Source: Lysobacterales bacterium (GTDB lineage: Bacteria; Pseudomonadota; Gammaproteobacteria; Xanthomonadales; Xanthomonadaceae). From it: a stretch of DNA of 52,015 nucleotides. The stretch is taken from the NCBI GenBank assembly GCA_017302135.1, contig JAFLDZ010000025.1, positions 1 to 52,015 of the forward strand. The letters run 5' to 3'. Shown here piece after piece: positions 1 to 8,364 of this stretch. Below the pieces are notes generated by a model. It was not told the origin of the DNA. It saw only the letters and a program-made list of their open reading frames with translations, and ran no database searches. The stretch's first letter is position 1. Each line of letters starts with the position of its first letter. The position numbers were made by a program, and so were the translations under genes.

Positions 1-73
1 AAACCATTTCTATAGCTCTGATTTGTGCTCGCGGTCATTTTCGACCGATGGATAGCTTGGAAAAAACCCAGCC

Positions 74-1291
74 ATGCCAATTTCTGAACGATCATCTAAA
101 TTGATCTGGGGCCAATGCGCGGCCCGCTGTTGTATTTGCAAAATCGATCTTGTTTATGCTCCTAATGCAGGTGCAACTTCTCTTCTTGGTGAAGTTGCCC
201 ATATTGTCGGAGAAACAAGGGCTGCGGCGCGAGGAGACTCATCAATGACGAGAGCAGAAAGGAACTGTCCTGACAATCTTCTCCTTCTTTGTCGCCCGCA
301 TCACAAGATCATTGATGATGACCCTGTCACTCACCCCATCCAAGCTCTGCATAAAATTAAGGCGGATCATATTCTCTGGGTCGCGTCCAAGCTGGTTCAA
401 CCTCACCCTTGGCGCTCACCCCTATCCCAGCTGACCTACATAAATGTACCTCGATTGTGTGAGCAAGCTGAGTTACAAGGTTACGACGTCGACCTGAGCA
501 GGTATAAGCAAAGTCAGACGTTGCATAGCCTTGGTTGGGATTTGAATCATGTGATGAGTTCTTTTCAGAACGTACTTGCATACCTACAACTCAACGCCGT
601 AAATATAGAAGACATCGTGGTCCACGAAAGCTTTATCGGAACCGCAGTGTCATTTAACAGGCATAGATTCAGAACAAAAAATGTGCCGTGCGTTACTCGA
701 GACGCCGATCCAGTCAGCTTTCCATTCTCCGGCTCTCTAAAGGATGATCCGCATATTTATACAAAAATTGGCGATGCGAAGATTGTGATGTCAATAGATC
801 CAAAATGGATCACCACTTCGACTGCAACCACCCTTTTTCGACCGCCTTCAGGGCAAAGCATCTTTTCCGGAATAGGCCTTATTACGGCGGTCGATTACGA
901 TGCACTTACTGTCTCGGTGACGCCATGGGTTATTGGTCTTCCTAAGAGCATCTTAGAATTTTCCGCAGAGTCATTTGAACAAAAACGAGTGGAATCCACG
1001 AGATCCTTAGACAATGAAGATTCTCCGCTGGACAACCTTGTAGATGCAAAACGCGCGCAGGTTGCTCCTTGCTACTTCAGCCCACCCCCAAGTCATTGCG
1101 ACCTATGCCGTCACACGCTCAAAAACGACAAATATATGATCGATGGCGGAGTTCGTGACGCTGGCTTTTGGGCATGCATGTGCGAATCCTGTTTCCTTTC
1201 TCGTGGCCGAAAAATTGGATGGGGGCATGGGCAGCTCTATATTCAAGACAAAAACAGATGGCTTCTAGTTGCAGGCTTCCCCCCACCATGA
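74..1291 (+). CDS. HNH endonuclease-like protein with C-terminal Cys4 zinc module
   Basis: A 405-residue protein. The N-terminus carries an HNH-type motif: C19xxC22, H43 in GEVAHIVGE, N68 in PDNLLLLC, then C73xxH76H77, which fits a zinc-bound beta-beta-alpha metal nuclease fold. The middle (about residues 110-330) is not recognised. The C-terminus (about 340-402) has two more pairs, C342xxC345 and C370xxC373, followed by a GxGxGQLY / WLLVAG segment, so it is probably a second small zinc-binding module. The start ATG sits just before the motif-bearing region. Base composition is visibly more AT-rich than the neighbouring genes and codon use is looser, suggesting acquisition by transfer. No methylase, helicase or integrase lies beside it within the window, though its left side is at the edge. 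DNA cleavage is inferred from the motif only. Confidence 0.7.
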   Translation: MPISERSSKLIWGQCAARCCICKIDLVYAPNAGATSLLGEVAHIVGETRAAARGDSSMTRAERNCPDNLLLLCRPHHKIIDDDPVTHPIQALHKIKADHILWVASKLVQPHPWRSPLSQLTYINVPRLCEQAELQGYDVDLSRYKQSQTLHSLGWDLNHVMSSFQNVLAYLQLNAVNIEDIVVHESFIGTAVSFNRHRFRTKNVPCVTRDADPVSFPFSGSLKDDPHIYTKIGDAKIVMSIDPKWITTSTATTLFRPPSGQSIFSGIGLITAVDYDALTVSVTPWVIGLPKSILEFSAESFEQKRVESTRSLDNEDSPLDNLVDAKRAQVAPCYFSPPPSHCDLCRHTLKNDKYMIDGGVRDAGFWACMCESCFLSRGRKIGWGHGQLYIQDKNRWLLVAGFPPP

Positions 1292-1355
1292 GCACTATAT
1301 AACGGAACCCGCGCAGCAGATTCCGCCGAATGCTCGCACGAAGTGATTTCGAGAT

Positions 1356-1382
1356 GGCGGAATCGCCTTTGGCGGTTCCGCC
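1356..1382. repeat. Short hairpin downstream of the HNH gene
   Basis: GGCGGAATCGCC (1356-1367), loop TTT, GGCGGTTCCGCC (1371-1382): a 12-bp stem with one mismatch. It could act as a terminator for the HNH gene although no T-run follows. It resembles the short intergenic palindromes of xanthomonads. Confidence 0.55.
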
Positions 1383-1415
1383 CTACGTCGTCACGATGCC
1401 GACGATGACTAGCGG

Positions 1416-1493
1416 GTAGGATGGGTTGAGCGCAGCGATACCCATCGCTTTCCCGGAGACATGATGGGTATCGCTGCGCTCAACCCATCCTAC
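1416..1493. repeat. Perfect 31-bp inverted repeat
   Basis: The arms 1416-1446 and 1463-1493 are exact reverse complements over 31 bases, separated by a 16-base loop. The right arm ends 23 bases before the ATG of the next gene. Each arm contains TTGAGCGCAGCGATACCC or its complement, a sequence I recognise as a dispersed intergenic repeat in several proteobacteria. It would form a very stable hairpin in RNA from either strand. Confidence 0.85.
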
Positions 1494-1516
1494 AAAATAC
1501 TGGGCGAGGCCACACC

Positions 1517-2425
1517 ATGAGTTTTTCATTGCGTCTCGCCCTGGTAACCATCGTGCTATGCGGCACATGCATGACCGGCTGCGCGTCCACCCGCGCGGAT
1601 TTGTCCGCACGCAGCGACAAGAACGTCTCCATCCCGTTCACGCTGAGCAAGCAGAACAATATCGTCGTCGAAGTCCAGATCAACGATTCGCATCTCCTGA
1701 ATCTGATGCTGCATACCGCTTCCTCCGACGTCACGCTGACCGAGGAGACGGTCCGGAGGCTTGGCGATATCACGCTTGGGAACGACGCCAGGATCCAGAG
1801 CTGGGGTGGCACGTCGGATTCGCATTACAGCACCGGCAACCGCGTGCGGATCGGACCGTTGACCCGGGACAACGGCACCCTCTGGGAAAACAAGAACTCC
1901 GGAGAGGGCACGGACGGCAAGTTCGGTCTGGATTTTTTCGGCGACGCGGTGGTCGAGATCAACTACGACGATGGGCGCATCGTCGTCCACGACCGGCTTC
2001 CGGGCAAGGCGCGCGGCTACGAAATGCTGGATCTCGAAACCGAGGACGGAGAACTCTTCGCAAGAGGCGTTTGTCTATTCGGCGAAGACAATCGCGCGAA
2101 CAGGTTCCTGATCCATTCCGGATACGCCGGGGGCCTTCTCCTGGACGATGAATTCGCTGCATCGAGCGGAATCGGCGGCAAGATCACGATCACGGAGACC
2201 AGCAGCCTGACCGACTCGTTCGGTCATGTGATCAAGGTACAGAAAGGCGTGATGCCCGGCTTTTCTTTGGGTCGCCTGCGTTTGTCCGATGTCCCGGTCG
2301 GATTCTTTTCCGGGGACATCGGCAGACAGAAGCAAAGCGTACTGGGCGGCGAAATCCTGAAACAGTTCAATCTGATCTTCGATATCGGCCACAAGAAGCT
2401 CTACATCAAAAGCCGCAATGCGTGA
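1517..2425 (+). CDS. Lipoprotein of the retropepsin-like aspartyl protease family, both catalytic Asp replaced by His
   Basis: A 302-residue exported protein. The signal peptide ends at a lipobox-like MTGC, so Cys22 is probably lipidated. Two homologous beta-rich halves follow the pattern of periplasmic retropepsin-like proteins (an inside-strand segment, then a DTG-type loop, then LGxDFL and an hydrophobic IDY-like strand). The expected DTGA loops read HTAS (H66) in the first half and HSGY (H200) in the second; both histidine codons are CAT, one base from GAT. The landmarks GKFGLDFFGDAVVEINY and VLGGEILKQFNLIFDI are kept. The fold is therefore well supported, but aspartic protease chemistry is not expected. 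The role may be binding rather than cleavage. The gene stands alone between a hairpin upstream and a terminator-like stem downstream. Confidence 0.75.
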   Translation: MSFSLRLALVTIVLCGTCMTGCASTRADLSARSDKNVSIPFTLSKQNNIVVEVQINDSHLLNLMLHTASSDVTLTEETVRRLGDITLGNDARIQSWGGTSDSHYSTGNRVRIGPLTRDNGTLWENKNSGEGTDGKFGLDFFGDAVVEINYDDGRIVVHDRLPGKARGYEMLDLETEDGELFARGVCLFGEDNRANRFLIHSGYAGGLLLDDEFAASSGIGGKITITETSSLTDSFGHVIKVQKGVMPGFSLGRLRLSDVPVGFFSGDIGRQKQSVLGGEILKQFNLIFDIGHKKLYIKSRNA

Positions 2426-2443
2426 CGTGCCTGGCATGTCTTG

Positions 2444-2476
2444 GGCGGGATGATGCATCGCTGCGTTCATCCCGCC
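2444..2476. terminator. Stem-loop between convergent genes
   Basis: GGCGGGATGA (2444-2453) pairs perfectly with 2467-2476 across a 13-base loop, just after the stop of the retropepsin-like gene. There is no clean T-run, so termination is plausible but unproven. A second small palindrome, GGGCCTGAAGGCCC (2508-2521), lies next to it. Confidence 0.45.
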
Positions 2477-2528
2477 TTGCCGCCTGCCGGTTTTCGATGA
2501 AACGCTCGGGCCTGAAGGCCCTCCTACG

Positions 2529-4376
2529 TCATTTCAATTCGACATCGTCGATCTGGAATGCGAATGCGCCGACCGGCTGGCCGGCGGTGAATGCGAAGCC
2601 GCGCACCCGGCTGAGATCCGCGCCGTTGAAGCCGCTCAGCGGGATACGCACTTCGGTCCATTCGGGGCCGGCGACGAAGGGTTTCACGCTGGGCATCGAC
2701 TGCATCTGCACGCCGGAGAACAGCATGACGCTGTAGTTGCGTCCGTCGCCGCGCGCGCGGAAAACCAGTTCCTTGCGTGCGGAAAGATCGGCGGGCTGCA
2801 TCGGCTGCGCGGCGGGAAAATACATCGCACCGGACCACGGGAAAGCGAAGCCGGTCTTGATCTCGCCGCTCACCGCAAGCGCGCCGTTTTCGCGCTTGAG
2901 CGTCGCGATCGACGCGCCGCCGGCCAATTGGTCGGTGGTCTGCATCCAGCCGGCGCCGAATTTCGCCGGCAGCATGCCCATCGGCGAGGTCGCGACATCG
3001 CCTTCGAAATCGTCGACCAGACTGCCTGCGGGAATCGCGGCGCCGATCGGCGCAGCCGCAGGCGCCTGCGGCTGCACGCGCGCGACGGCGTAACCGTTCT
3101 TCCACACGGTCACGATCGCGCGGGTGGCGAGAATGTCGCGGGTCGGATCGCCGTCGACCATCCACAGATCCGCGCGCTGCCCCACCGCGATACGGCCGCG
3201 ATCGGCAAGTCCGAATCGACGCGCGGGCACCGAGGTCGCCGCTGCCAACGCTTCGCTGGGCGTGAACCCGGCGCGCACCAGCAATTCCAGTTCGCCGTGC
3301 ATGCTCGCGCCGTGCGCGGTGCCGGGATTGCCGGCGTCGGTACCGGCAAGGATGTCGACGCCGGCCGCATGCAGTGCGCGCACGTTGGCGATGGCGTCGG
3401 CGAGGATCGCCGGCTTCGGCGTCGCCGAGCCGAACGTCGCTTTCAGGCTATCCGCCTGCGCAGCGGCGAGCCACGGTTTCAGTCGGGCGTCTTCGCTCAG
3501 CGCGCGGCCTTCGCCGGTCTGCGCCATCGTCGCCAGCACCGAGAGCGTCGGGATGACGAAAGCCTTGTGCTTTTTCGCGGAAGCAAAGAACGCCGCGTCG
3601 CCCGGCTCACCGAAGATATGCACGAGACCATCGGCGCCGGCAGCGATCGCCGACTTGCCTTCGCTCAGCCGCGACACATGCACCACCGCGAGTTTGCGCG
3701 CCTGGTGCGCGGCGGCGATCGCGGACTTCGCCTGCGCCTCGGCGATCGTCGGGATGCGCGTGGTCGCGCTGTACGCGCTCATGTCTTCGATGATGAGCTT
3801 GATGTAATCCGAACCTTCGCCGACGCGCGCGGCGACGAATGCAGCGGCATCGCCGTCGGCGGCGAGCGTCGGCACTTTCATGCCGTACTGGGTGCCGTGG
3901 CCGCCGGGCGCGGTGACCGCGGCGCCGGCGCTCCACAGATCGGCCTCATCGGTGCGCGCCAGCGATTCGCGCCTGGTTTTCAGCGCCGACAATCGGCCGA
4001 CCTCGCCCATCATGTCCAGCTCGGTGGTCACACCGAAGCGCAGCGCATCGCGCGTCGCGTCGCCCCAACTGTGGGTGTGCGCATCGATCAGCCCGGGCAA
4101 CAGCGTCTTGCCGCTGCCATCGACGCTGGGAAAGTCCTTCGGCGCATCGAATTTGGCGCCGACGGCCGCGATGCGCCCGTCGATCACCAGCACATCGGTG
4201 TTCGACAGCACGCGCGTGCCGTCGAAGACGCGGACGTTGCGGATGACGACATCGTTGGCGGCGTCGTTGTCGCGGGCAGGCGTGGCGGCGTGCGATGCGC
4301 TGGAGACGGACGCGGCGATCGCGATCGCGATGGCGACCGGGAGGCCGACACCGGGGCGGCGGGTGCAGACTTTCAT
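2529..4376 (-). CDS. Secreted amidohydrolase with C-terminal CIA30-like domain
   Basis: A 615-residue protein counted from the Met that gives a clean signal peptide (a KVCTRRPG n-region, a hydrophobic core, then ASHA before the mature protein). An upstream Met at 4391 is also possible. Residues about 45-440 are an imidazolonepropionase-type amidohydrolase: the composite metal-site start VIRNVRVFDG, LLPGLIDAHTHSW with H100 and H102, later histidines (VVHVSR, DGLVHIFGE), and the catalytic aspartate in ILAGTDAGNPG. Residues about 453-615 match a CIA30/NDUFAF1-type beta-sandwich (DDFEGD, KTGFAFPWSGAMYFP, FRARGDGRNYSVMLFSG, IDDVELK). The likely role is hydrolysis of a cyclic amide, peptide or related bond in the periplasm; the substrate is unknown. 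It is transcribed convergently with the upstream lipoprotein gene and is separated by 138 bases from the response regulator gene to its right. Confidence 0.85.
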   Translation of the reverse strand: MKVCTRRPGVGLPVAIAIAIAASVSSASHAATPARDNDAANDVVIRNVRVFDGTRVLSNTDVLVIDGRIAAVGAKFDAPKDFPSVDGSGKTLLPGLIDAHTHSWGDATRDALRFGVTTELDMMGEVGRLSALKTRRESLARTDEADLWSAGAAVTAPGGHGTQYGMKVPTLAADGDAAAFVAARVGEGSDYIKLIIEDMSAYSATTRIPTIAEAQAKSAIAAAHQARKLAVVHVSRLSEGKSAIAAGADGLVHIFGEPGDAAFFASAKKHKAFVIPTLSVLATMAQTGEGRALSEDARLKPWLAAAQADSLKATFGSATPKPAILADAIANVRALHAAGVDILAGTDAGNPGTAHGASMHGELELLVRAGFTPSEALAAATSVPARRFGLADRGRIAVGQRADLWMVDGDPTRDILATRAIVTVWKNGYAVARVQPQAPAAAPIGAAIPAGSLVDDFEGDVATSPMGMLPAKFGAGWMQTTDQLAGGASIATLKRENGALAVSGEIKTGFAFPWSGAMYFPAAQPMQPADLSARKELVFRARGDGRNYSVMLFSGVQMQSMPSVKPFVAGPEWTEVRIPLSGFNGADLSRVRGFAFTAGQPVGAFAFQIDDVELK

Positions 4377-4514
4377 GGCGGGATTTCTCATGGGACGGGG
4401 TGTGGAAAGTGTTCGGAGGGACAAGACGCTCCCGGACCGCCGATGTGACATCGGCAGAATTTTCCTTGAAACGCGGGCGCCGACGTCAAGCGGGCGGTGG
4501 CGGGCGGGGCGTGT

Positions 4515-5117
4515 TCACAGCCAGCCCTTCTGTCTTGCCAGCCGGTAGGCTTCGATGCGGTTGCCGACGCCGAGCTTGCCGATGGCTTCGGAGAGGTAAT
4601 TGCGTACCGTGCCGTGCGACAGATTGAGCTGGGTGGCGATCTCGCCGGCGGACAGGCCCTCGCCGGCCAGGCGCAGCGTCTGGCGTTCGCGGTCGTTGAG
4701 CGGATCGGCTTCGGACCAGGCTTCGAGCGCGAGCTGCGGGTCGATCGCTTTGCCGCCGCGATGCACTTTGCGCAGCGCTTCGGCGAGGTCTTCGGCCGGC
4801 GCGTCCTTCAGCAGATAGCCCGACACGCCGGCATCCAGCGCGCGACGCAGAAAACCGGCGCGCGCGAAGGTGGTCACGATCACCACCTTCGTCGCCAGCG
4901 CATGGCGCTGGATGCGCTGCGCCAGTTCCAACCCGGTGAGGCCCGGCATTTCGATATCGGTGACCAGCAGGTCGGGCTTGAGCCGCTGCAGCTCGCGCCA
5001 TGCGGCTTCGCCGTCGGCGGCGGCGCCTATCACTTCGATGTCGGTTTCCAGCGACAGCAGCGCGCTGAGTGCGCCGCGCACCATCGCCTGGTCTTCGGCC
5101 AGCAGGACGCGGATCAT
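4515..5117 (-). CDS. LuxR/NarL-family response regulator (DesR-like)
   Basis: A 200-residue regulator. The receiver domain (about 1-118) has the acidic pair E8-D9, the phosphoacceptor D54 in LLVTDIEMPG, a TT in VIVTTFAR and K104 in YLLKDAP. A LuxR-type helix-turn-helix follows (about 138-195: NDRERQTLRLAGEGLSAGEI, NLSHGTVRNYLSEAIGKLG). The start ATG overlaps the stop of the histidine kinase gene by four bases, so the two are translationally coupled. It is the last gene of an ABC exporter plus two-component operon, an arrangement seen in DesKR and in antimicrobial-peptide sensing exporters. It probably controls this same operon. Confidence 0.93.
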   Translation of the reverse strand: MIRVLLAEDQAMVRGALSALLSLETDIEVIGAAADGEAAWRELQRLKPDLLVTDIEMPGLTGLELAQRIQRHALATKVVIVTTFARAGFLRRALDAGVSGYLLKDAPAEDLAEALRKVHRGGKAIDPQLALEAWSEADPLNDRERQTLRLAGEGLSAGEIATQLNLSHGTVRNYLSEAIGKLGVGNRIEAYRLARQKGWL

Positions 5118-6343
5118 GCCTGCATCGCATGGTTGGGCGACGGCGCGGCGGATGCATCGTCGTGTTCGAGATGCGCAGCGAGCGGCACATGCGCTTCGAT
5201 GCGCGTGCCTTCGCCCTTGCGCGAGTCGATGCGAAGCCGTCCGCCGAGCGCTTCGATCCGCTGGCGCATGCCGTCGAGACCATTGCCGGGAACGATCGCG
5301 CCGCCGCGACCATCGTCGGCGATGCGCAGCACTGCCTCGCCGTCGATCATCCTGATGGCGATGCGCGCTTCGCGGGCATGTGCATGCCGCTGGATGTTGG
5401 TGACCGCCTCGCGCAAGGTCATCGCCAGCGCGGTTTCGACTTTCGCGGGCAGCGCGCACGGGTCGCTGCTGCGCGGGTCGATCTCGGAAACCAATGCGAT
5501 ACCGTCGCTGCCCAGCAGGAGTTTCGCGGACACCAGTTCCGCAGCCAGTCCGGTGGCGCGGATGCCGGTGACCGCCGATCGCACCTGCGCCAATGCGTCG
5601 CGCGCGACCCGGCTGACTTCGACGATCTCGCGGTGCGCGGCCTCGCGTGCCTGCGGCGAATCTCCGCGCAGTAACAGCTTGCCGGCCAGTTCGCTTTTCA
5701 GCGCCACCAGCGACAGCGTGTGACCGAGCAGATCGTGCAGATCGCGGCCGATGCGCTCGCGTTCGGCCAATGCGGCGAGCCGCCGCACTTCGTCGTGCGA
5801 GAGCTTCAGTTCGGCGCGCTTGCGGTTGCTCTCGACGAAGTGGTGGTTGCCGAAGAACACCGCCACCGACACGATCATCGTGATCAGGAACACGAAGATC
5901 GGATAGTTCAGGACCATGACCTGGGCGAGGAAGCCGCCGAGGATCGCCATCGCCAACAGCAGCCGCTTCCACAGCGGACCGCCGAGCATCGCGGCGAAGC
6001 CGACCGCGTAGATCGTGTAGGCGTTGGCGAACGGGTTCGACGGCAGCAATGCGTAACCGATCGCGGCGATCGCCAGCGTGCACAGCAGCGATCTGATTCC
6101 GCTGGTGCGATAGGCCGCGAAATAGAACGGCAGGAACACCGCGATCGACAGCAGCGTCGGCCCGAGGATGCGCGGCAGCGGCCCACGCCAGGCCTCGGAT
6201 TCGCCGAACCACGACAGCACCATCGGCAGGAACAGGAAGACCAGATAACCCAGCGTGTAGAACGGCATCCAGCCGAGTCCGTGCGCCTCGGGCACCAGAC
6301 GCCCGCGCCAGCGCAGCAGCAGCGACTTGGTCGTTGGACTCAT
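5114..6343 (-). CDS. Sensor histidine kinase (HisKA_3, DesK-like)
   Basis: A 409-residue kinase. The chosen ATG has a GGAG six bases upstream; a Met 12 codons earlier is less likely. About five hydrophobic segments lie in residues 25-165 with very short loops, so this is a membrane sensor without a large periplasmic domain. Then come a coiled linker, the dimerisation/phosphoacceptor motif RERIGRDLHDLLGH with H203, and a HATPase_c domain with TLREAVTNIQRHA (N box), IADDGRGG and NGLDGMRQRIEALGG (G boxes). It lies 52 bases after the ABC permease and overlaps its cognate regulator. The stimulus is unknown; membrane state or a substrate of the adjoining exporter is likely by analogy with DesK-type systems. 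Confidence 0.93.
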   Translation of the reverse strand: MSPTTKSLLLRWRGRLVPEAHGLGWMPFYTLGYLVFLFLPMVLSWFGESEAWRGPLPRILGPTLLSIAVFLPFYFAAYRTSGIRSLLCTLAIAAIGYALLPSNPFANAYTIYAVGFAAMLGGPLWKRLLLAMAILGGFLAQVMVLNYPIFVFLITMIVSVAVFFGNHHFVESNRKRAELKLSHDEVRRLAALAERERIGRDLHDLLGHTLSLVALKSELAGKLLLRGDSPQAREAAHREIVEVSRVARDALAQVRSAVTGIRATGLAAELVSAKLLLGSDGIALVSEIDPRSSDPCALPAKVETALAMTLREAVTNIQRHAHAREARIAIRMIDGEAVLRIADDGRGGAIVPGNGLDGMRQRIEALGGRLRIDSRKGEGTRIEAHVPLAAHLEHDDASAAPSPNHAMQA

Positions 6344-6395
6344 GACAGGCTCCGATACGCGGGATTGGAGAAGGGGCACTGTACCGGCCGCCGGC

Positions 6396-7184
6396 TCAGG
6401 CCGCGAGCCGTCGACGCGCCAGCATGAAGAACAGCACCGTGGTGCCGATCAACACGCCCAGATGCACGGCGAGATTGCCGCCGGCATCCATGCCGATGAT
6501 CTTCAGCGCGATTTGCGAATGATGGTAGGACGGCCACACCGGCGCGGCTTCGGCGATCCATTTCGGCAGGAACTTCAGCGGTATCCACAAGCCCGACAGA
6601 AAGGCCATCGGCAGATACAGCAGATTGACCACGGCGGGCGCGCCCTGGCCGCCGACCAGCGTGCCGACGAACAGGCCCAGCGCGGCGAACGGCAGTACGC
6701 CGACGACATTGACCGCCCACAGCAGCAGCCACTGCGACACGCGCAGCTCGACGCCACCGACGGTGGCCGCCAGCGTCGCCAGCAGCAGCGAGATGATCAT
6801 GGCGAACACCATCGCCATCGCCATCTTCGCGAACAGATATGCGCCCGGCGGCATCGGCAGCGCGCGCTTGTAGATCAGGAACCCCTGTTCGCGCTCCAGC
6901 GCCACGGTCACGCCGAACGCGAACATGCCGACGCCCATCACGCCGAACACGCCGTAGGTCGCGAGCAGATAGCGTGCGGCGTCGCCGTTGGATTTGTTCA
7001 GCAGCACGCCGAACAGCACATAGAACAGACACGGAAACAGCAGCGAAGGCAGCGCGAACGAAGGCGTGCGCAGCAGGCGCATGAGTTCGTATCCGGCTTC
7101 GAGCAGGTAGCTGCGAACGGGCGAGTGCGCTATCGCGAGGGCATCCATTGGCGCGGCATCGACGGGTGTGGACATGGCTTTCAT
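6396..7184 (-). CDS. ABC-2 type transporter permease
   Basis: A 262-residue permease with about six hydrophobic spans and the ABC-2 signature pattern: an N-terminal amphipathic segment (YELMRLLRTPSFALPSLLFP), the cytosolic loop VALEREQGFLIYKRALPMPP, and a late LPMAFLSGLWIPLKFLPKWI segment. The ATG overlaps the TAA of the ATPase gene by one base (TAATG), so the two are translationally coupled. With the ATPase it forms an efflux pump of the DrrAB/YxlFG type; the exported molecule cannot be told from sequence. Confidence 0.92.
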   Translation of the reverse strand: MKAMSTPVDAAPMDALAIAHSPVRSYLLEAGYELMRLLRTPSFALPSLLFPCLFYVLFGVLLNKSNGDAARYLLATYGVFGVMGVGMFAFGVTVALEREQGFLIYKRALPMPPGAYLFAKMAMAMVFAMIISLLLATLAATVGGVELRVSQWLLLWAVNVVGVLPFAALGLFVGTLVGGQGAPAVVNLLYLPMAFLSGLWIPLKFLPKWIAEAAPVWPSYHHSQIALKIIGMDAGGNLAVHLGVLIGTTVLFFMLARRRLAA

Positions 7185-8107
7185 TACGCGGCCTCCTGTT
7201 CGGCATCGTCGCGGGTGAGTTCGAGGAACGCGTCGGCCAGACCGGCGCGCTGGATCTCCAGATCGCTGAGCGCGCTGTCTTCCGCCAGCATCCGCCGCAG
7301 CACCGGCTCGACGGCATCGGTCAGGACTTCGATCCGCGCCGGATTGCCATCGTGGCCGCGCACCGCGCTGCGTACGCCGGGCCAGGTCGCGATCCGCGCC
7401 GCATCGAGCGCCGACAGACAGCGGATGCGGCGCTGGGAGACATGGGCGCGCACGTCGTGCATGGTGCCGGCGGCGGCGACCCGGCCGCGATGCAGCACCA
7501 CCACGCGCTGGGCCAGCGCTTCGGCTTCCTCCAGATAGTGCGTGGTCAACACCACTGCGGCACCGGCCGCGACCAGCGTGCGGATCGTCGCCCACATCCG
7601 CTGCCGCGCATCGATATCCAGACCGGTGGTCGGTTCATCGAGAAACAGCACCTGCGGATTGCCGCAGATCGCCAGTGCGAACTGCACCCGCCGCTGCTGG
7701 CCGCCGGAGAGCCGGCCGTAGCGACGGTCGAGCAGCCCATCGAGACCGGCGAGCGCGACGCAGTCGGCGACGCTGCGCGGCATCGGGTAATAGCTGCGGG
7801 TGAGGTTCAGCAGTTCCGAGACCTTGCTGTTGTCGGGGATGCCCGCCGACTGCAGCATCACTCCGATCCGCTGGCGCGCGGCCAGGGTGTCGGGCGTACG
7901 GCCGAACAGCTCGGCATTGCCGGCATCGGGCTTCAGCAGCCCCAACAGGAGTGCGATCGCGGTGCTCTTGCCCGCACCGTTGGCGCCCAGCAGCGCCAGC
8001 ACCTCGCCGGCGTGCAAGGACAGGTCGACGCCATCGAGCGCCTGGACCGCGCCGTAGCGTTTGCGGGCGCCGCGCAATTGCGCGAGTGGAGGATTGGCGA
8101 TGGGCAT
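7184..8107 (-). CDS. ABC transporter ATP-binding protein (ABC-2 exporter)
   Basis: A 307-residue ATPase. Walker A is GANGAGKST, the Q-loop is in GVMLQSAG, the signature is LSGGQQRRV, Walker B is VLFLDEPTTGLD, and the H-loop is VLTTHYLEEAE. The C-terminal ~85 residues form the accessory domain common in DrrA-like exporters. The selected ATG (8107) has GGGAG upstream; an upstream in-frame Met at 8182 would add 25 low-complexity residues and is unlikely. It is the first gene of the four-gene minus-strand operon ATPase-permease-kinase-regulator and is divergent from the MacA-like gene to the right. Confidence 0.93.
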   Translation of the reverse strand: MPIANPPLAQLRGARKRYGAVQALDGVDLSLHAGEVLALLGANGAGKSTAIALLLGLLKPDAGNAELFGRTPDTLAARQRIGVMLQSAGIPDNSKVSELLNLTRSYYPMPRSVADCVALAGLDGLLDRRYGRLSGGQQRRVQFALAICGNPQVLFLDEPTTGLDIDARQRMWATIRTLVAAGAAVVLTTHYLEEAEALAQRVVVLHRGRVAAAGTMHDVRAHVSQRRIRCLSALDAARIATWPGVRSAVRGHDGNPARIEVLTDAVEPVLRRMLAEDSALSDLEIQRAGLADAFLELTRDDAEQEAA

Positions 8108-8364
8108 GTTCGAAGGCTCCCGAGGCGATGGCGCAAGACTAGGCGCCACCCCGGAGACCCGGCAGTCCCGGGCGTCAAGCATTCGATGTGACAGTTGTCA
8201 GCAGACGCCGGGCGCACGCCGGCCCTAGGCTTGGCATACGGCTGGCGTTGCCCTGGCCGCAACCGCGTCAGCCCTGCATCGCAGACGCAGACGGTGACCT
8301 TCTTCATGTTGGCGTTCGGATGCGATGCGGTCACACTTCCGCCAATTCCACGTCCTTATCCACC
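8108..8364. promoter_or_regulatory. Divergent intergenic region between two ABC efflux operons
   Basis: 257 bases separate the starts of the minus-strand ABC-2/two-component operon and the plus-strand MacA-like operon. Promoters for both must lie here or very near. I could not pick convincing -35/-10 boxes. It is an obvious place for a binding site of the encoded response regulator. Confidence 0.5.

Noticed and set aside
1292..1516. CRISPR-like array suggested by repeats after the HNH gene
   Set aside because: These are two hairpins with inverted arms, not direct repeats with spacers.
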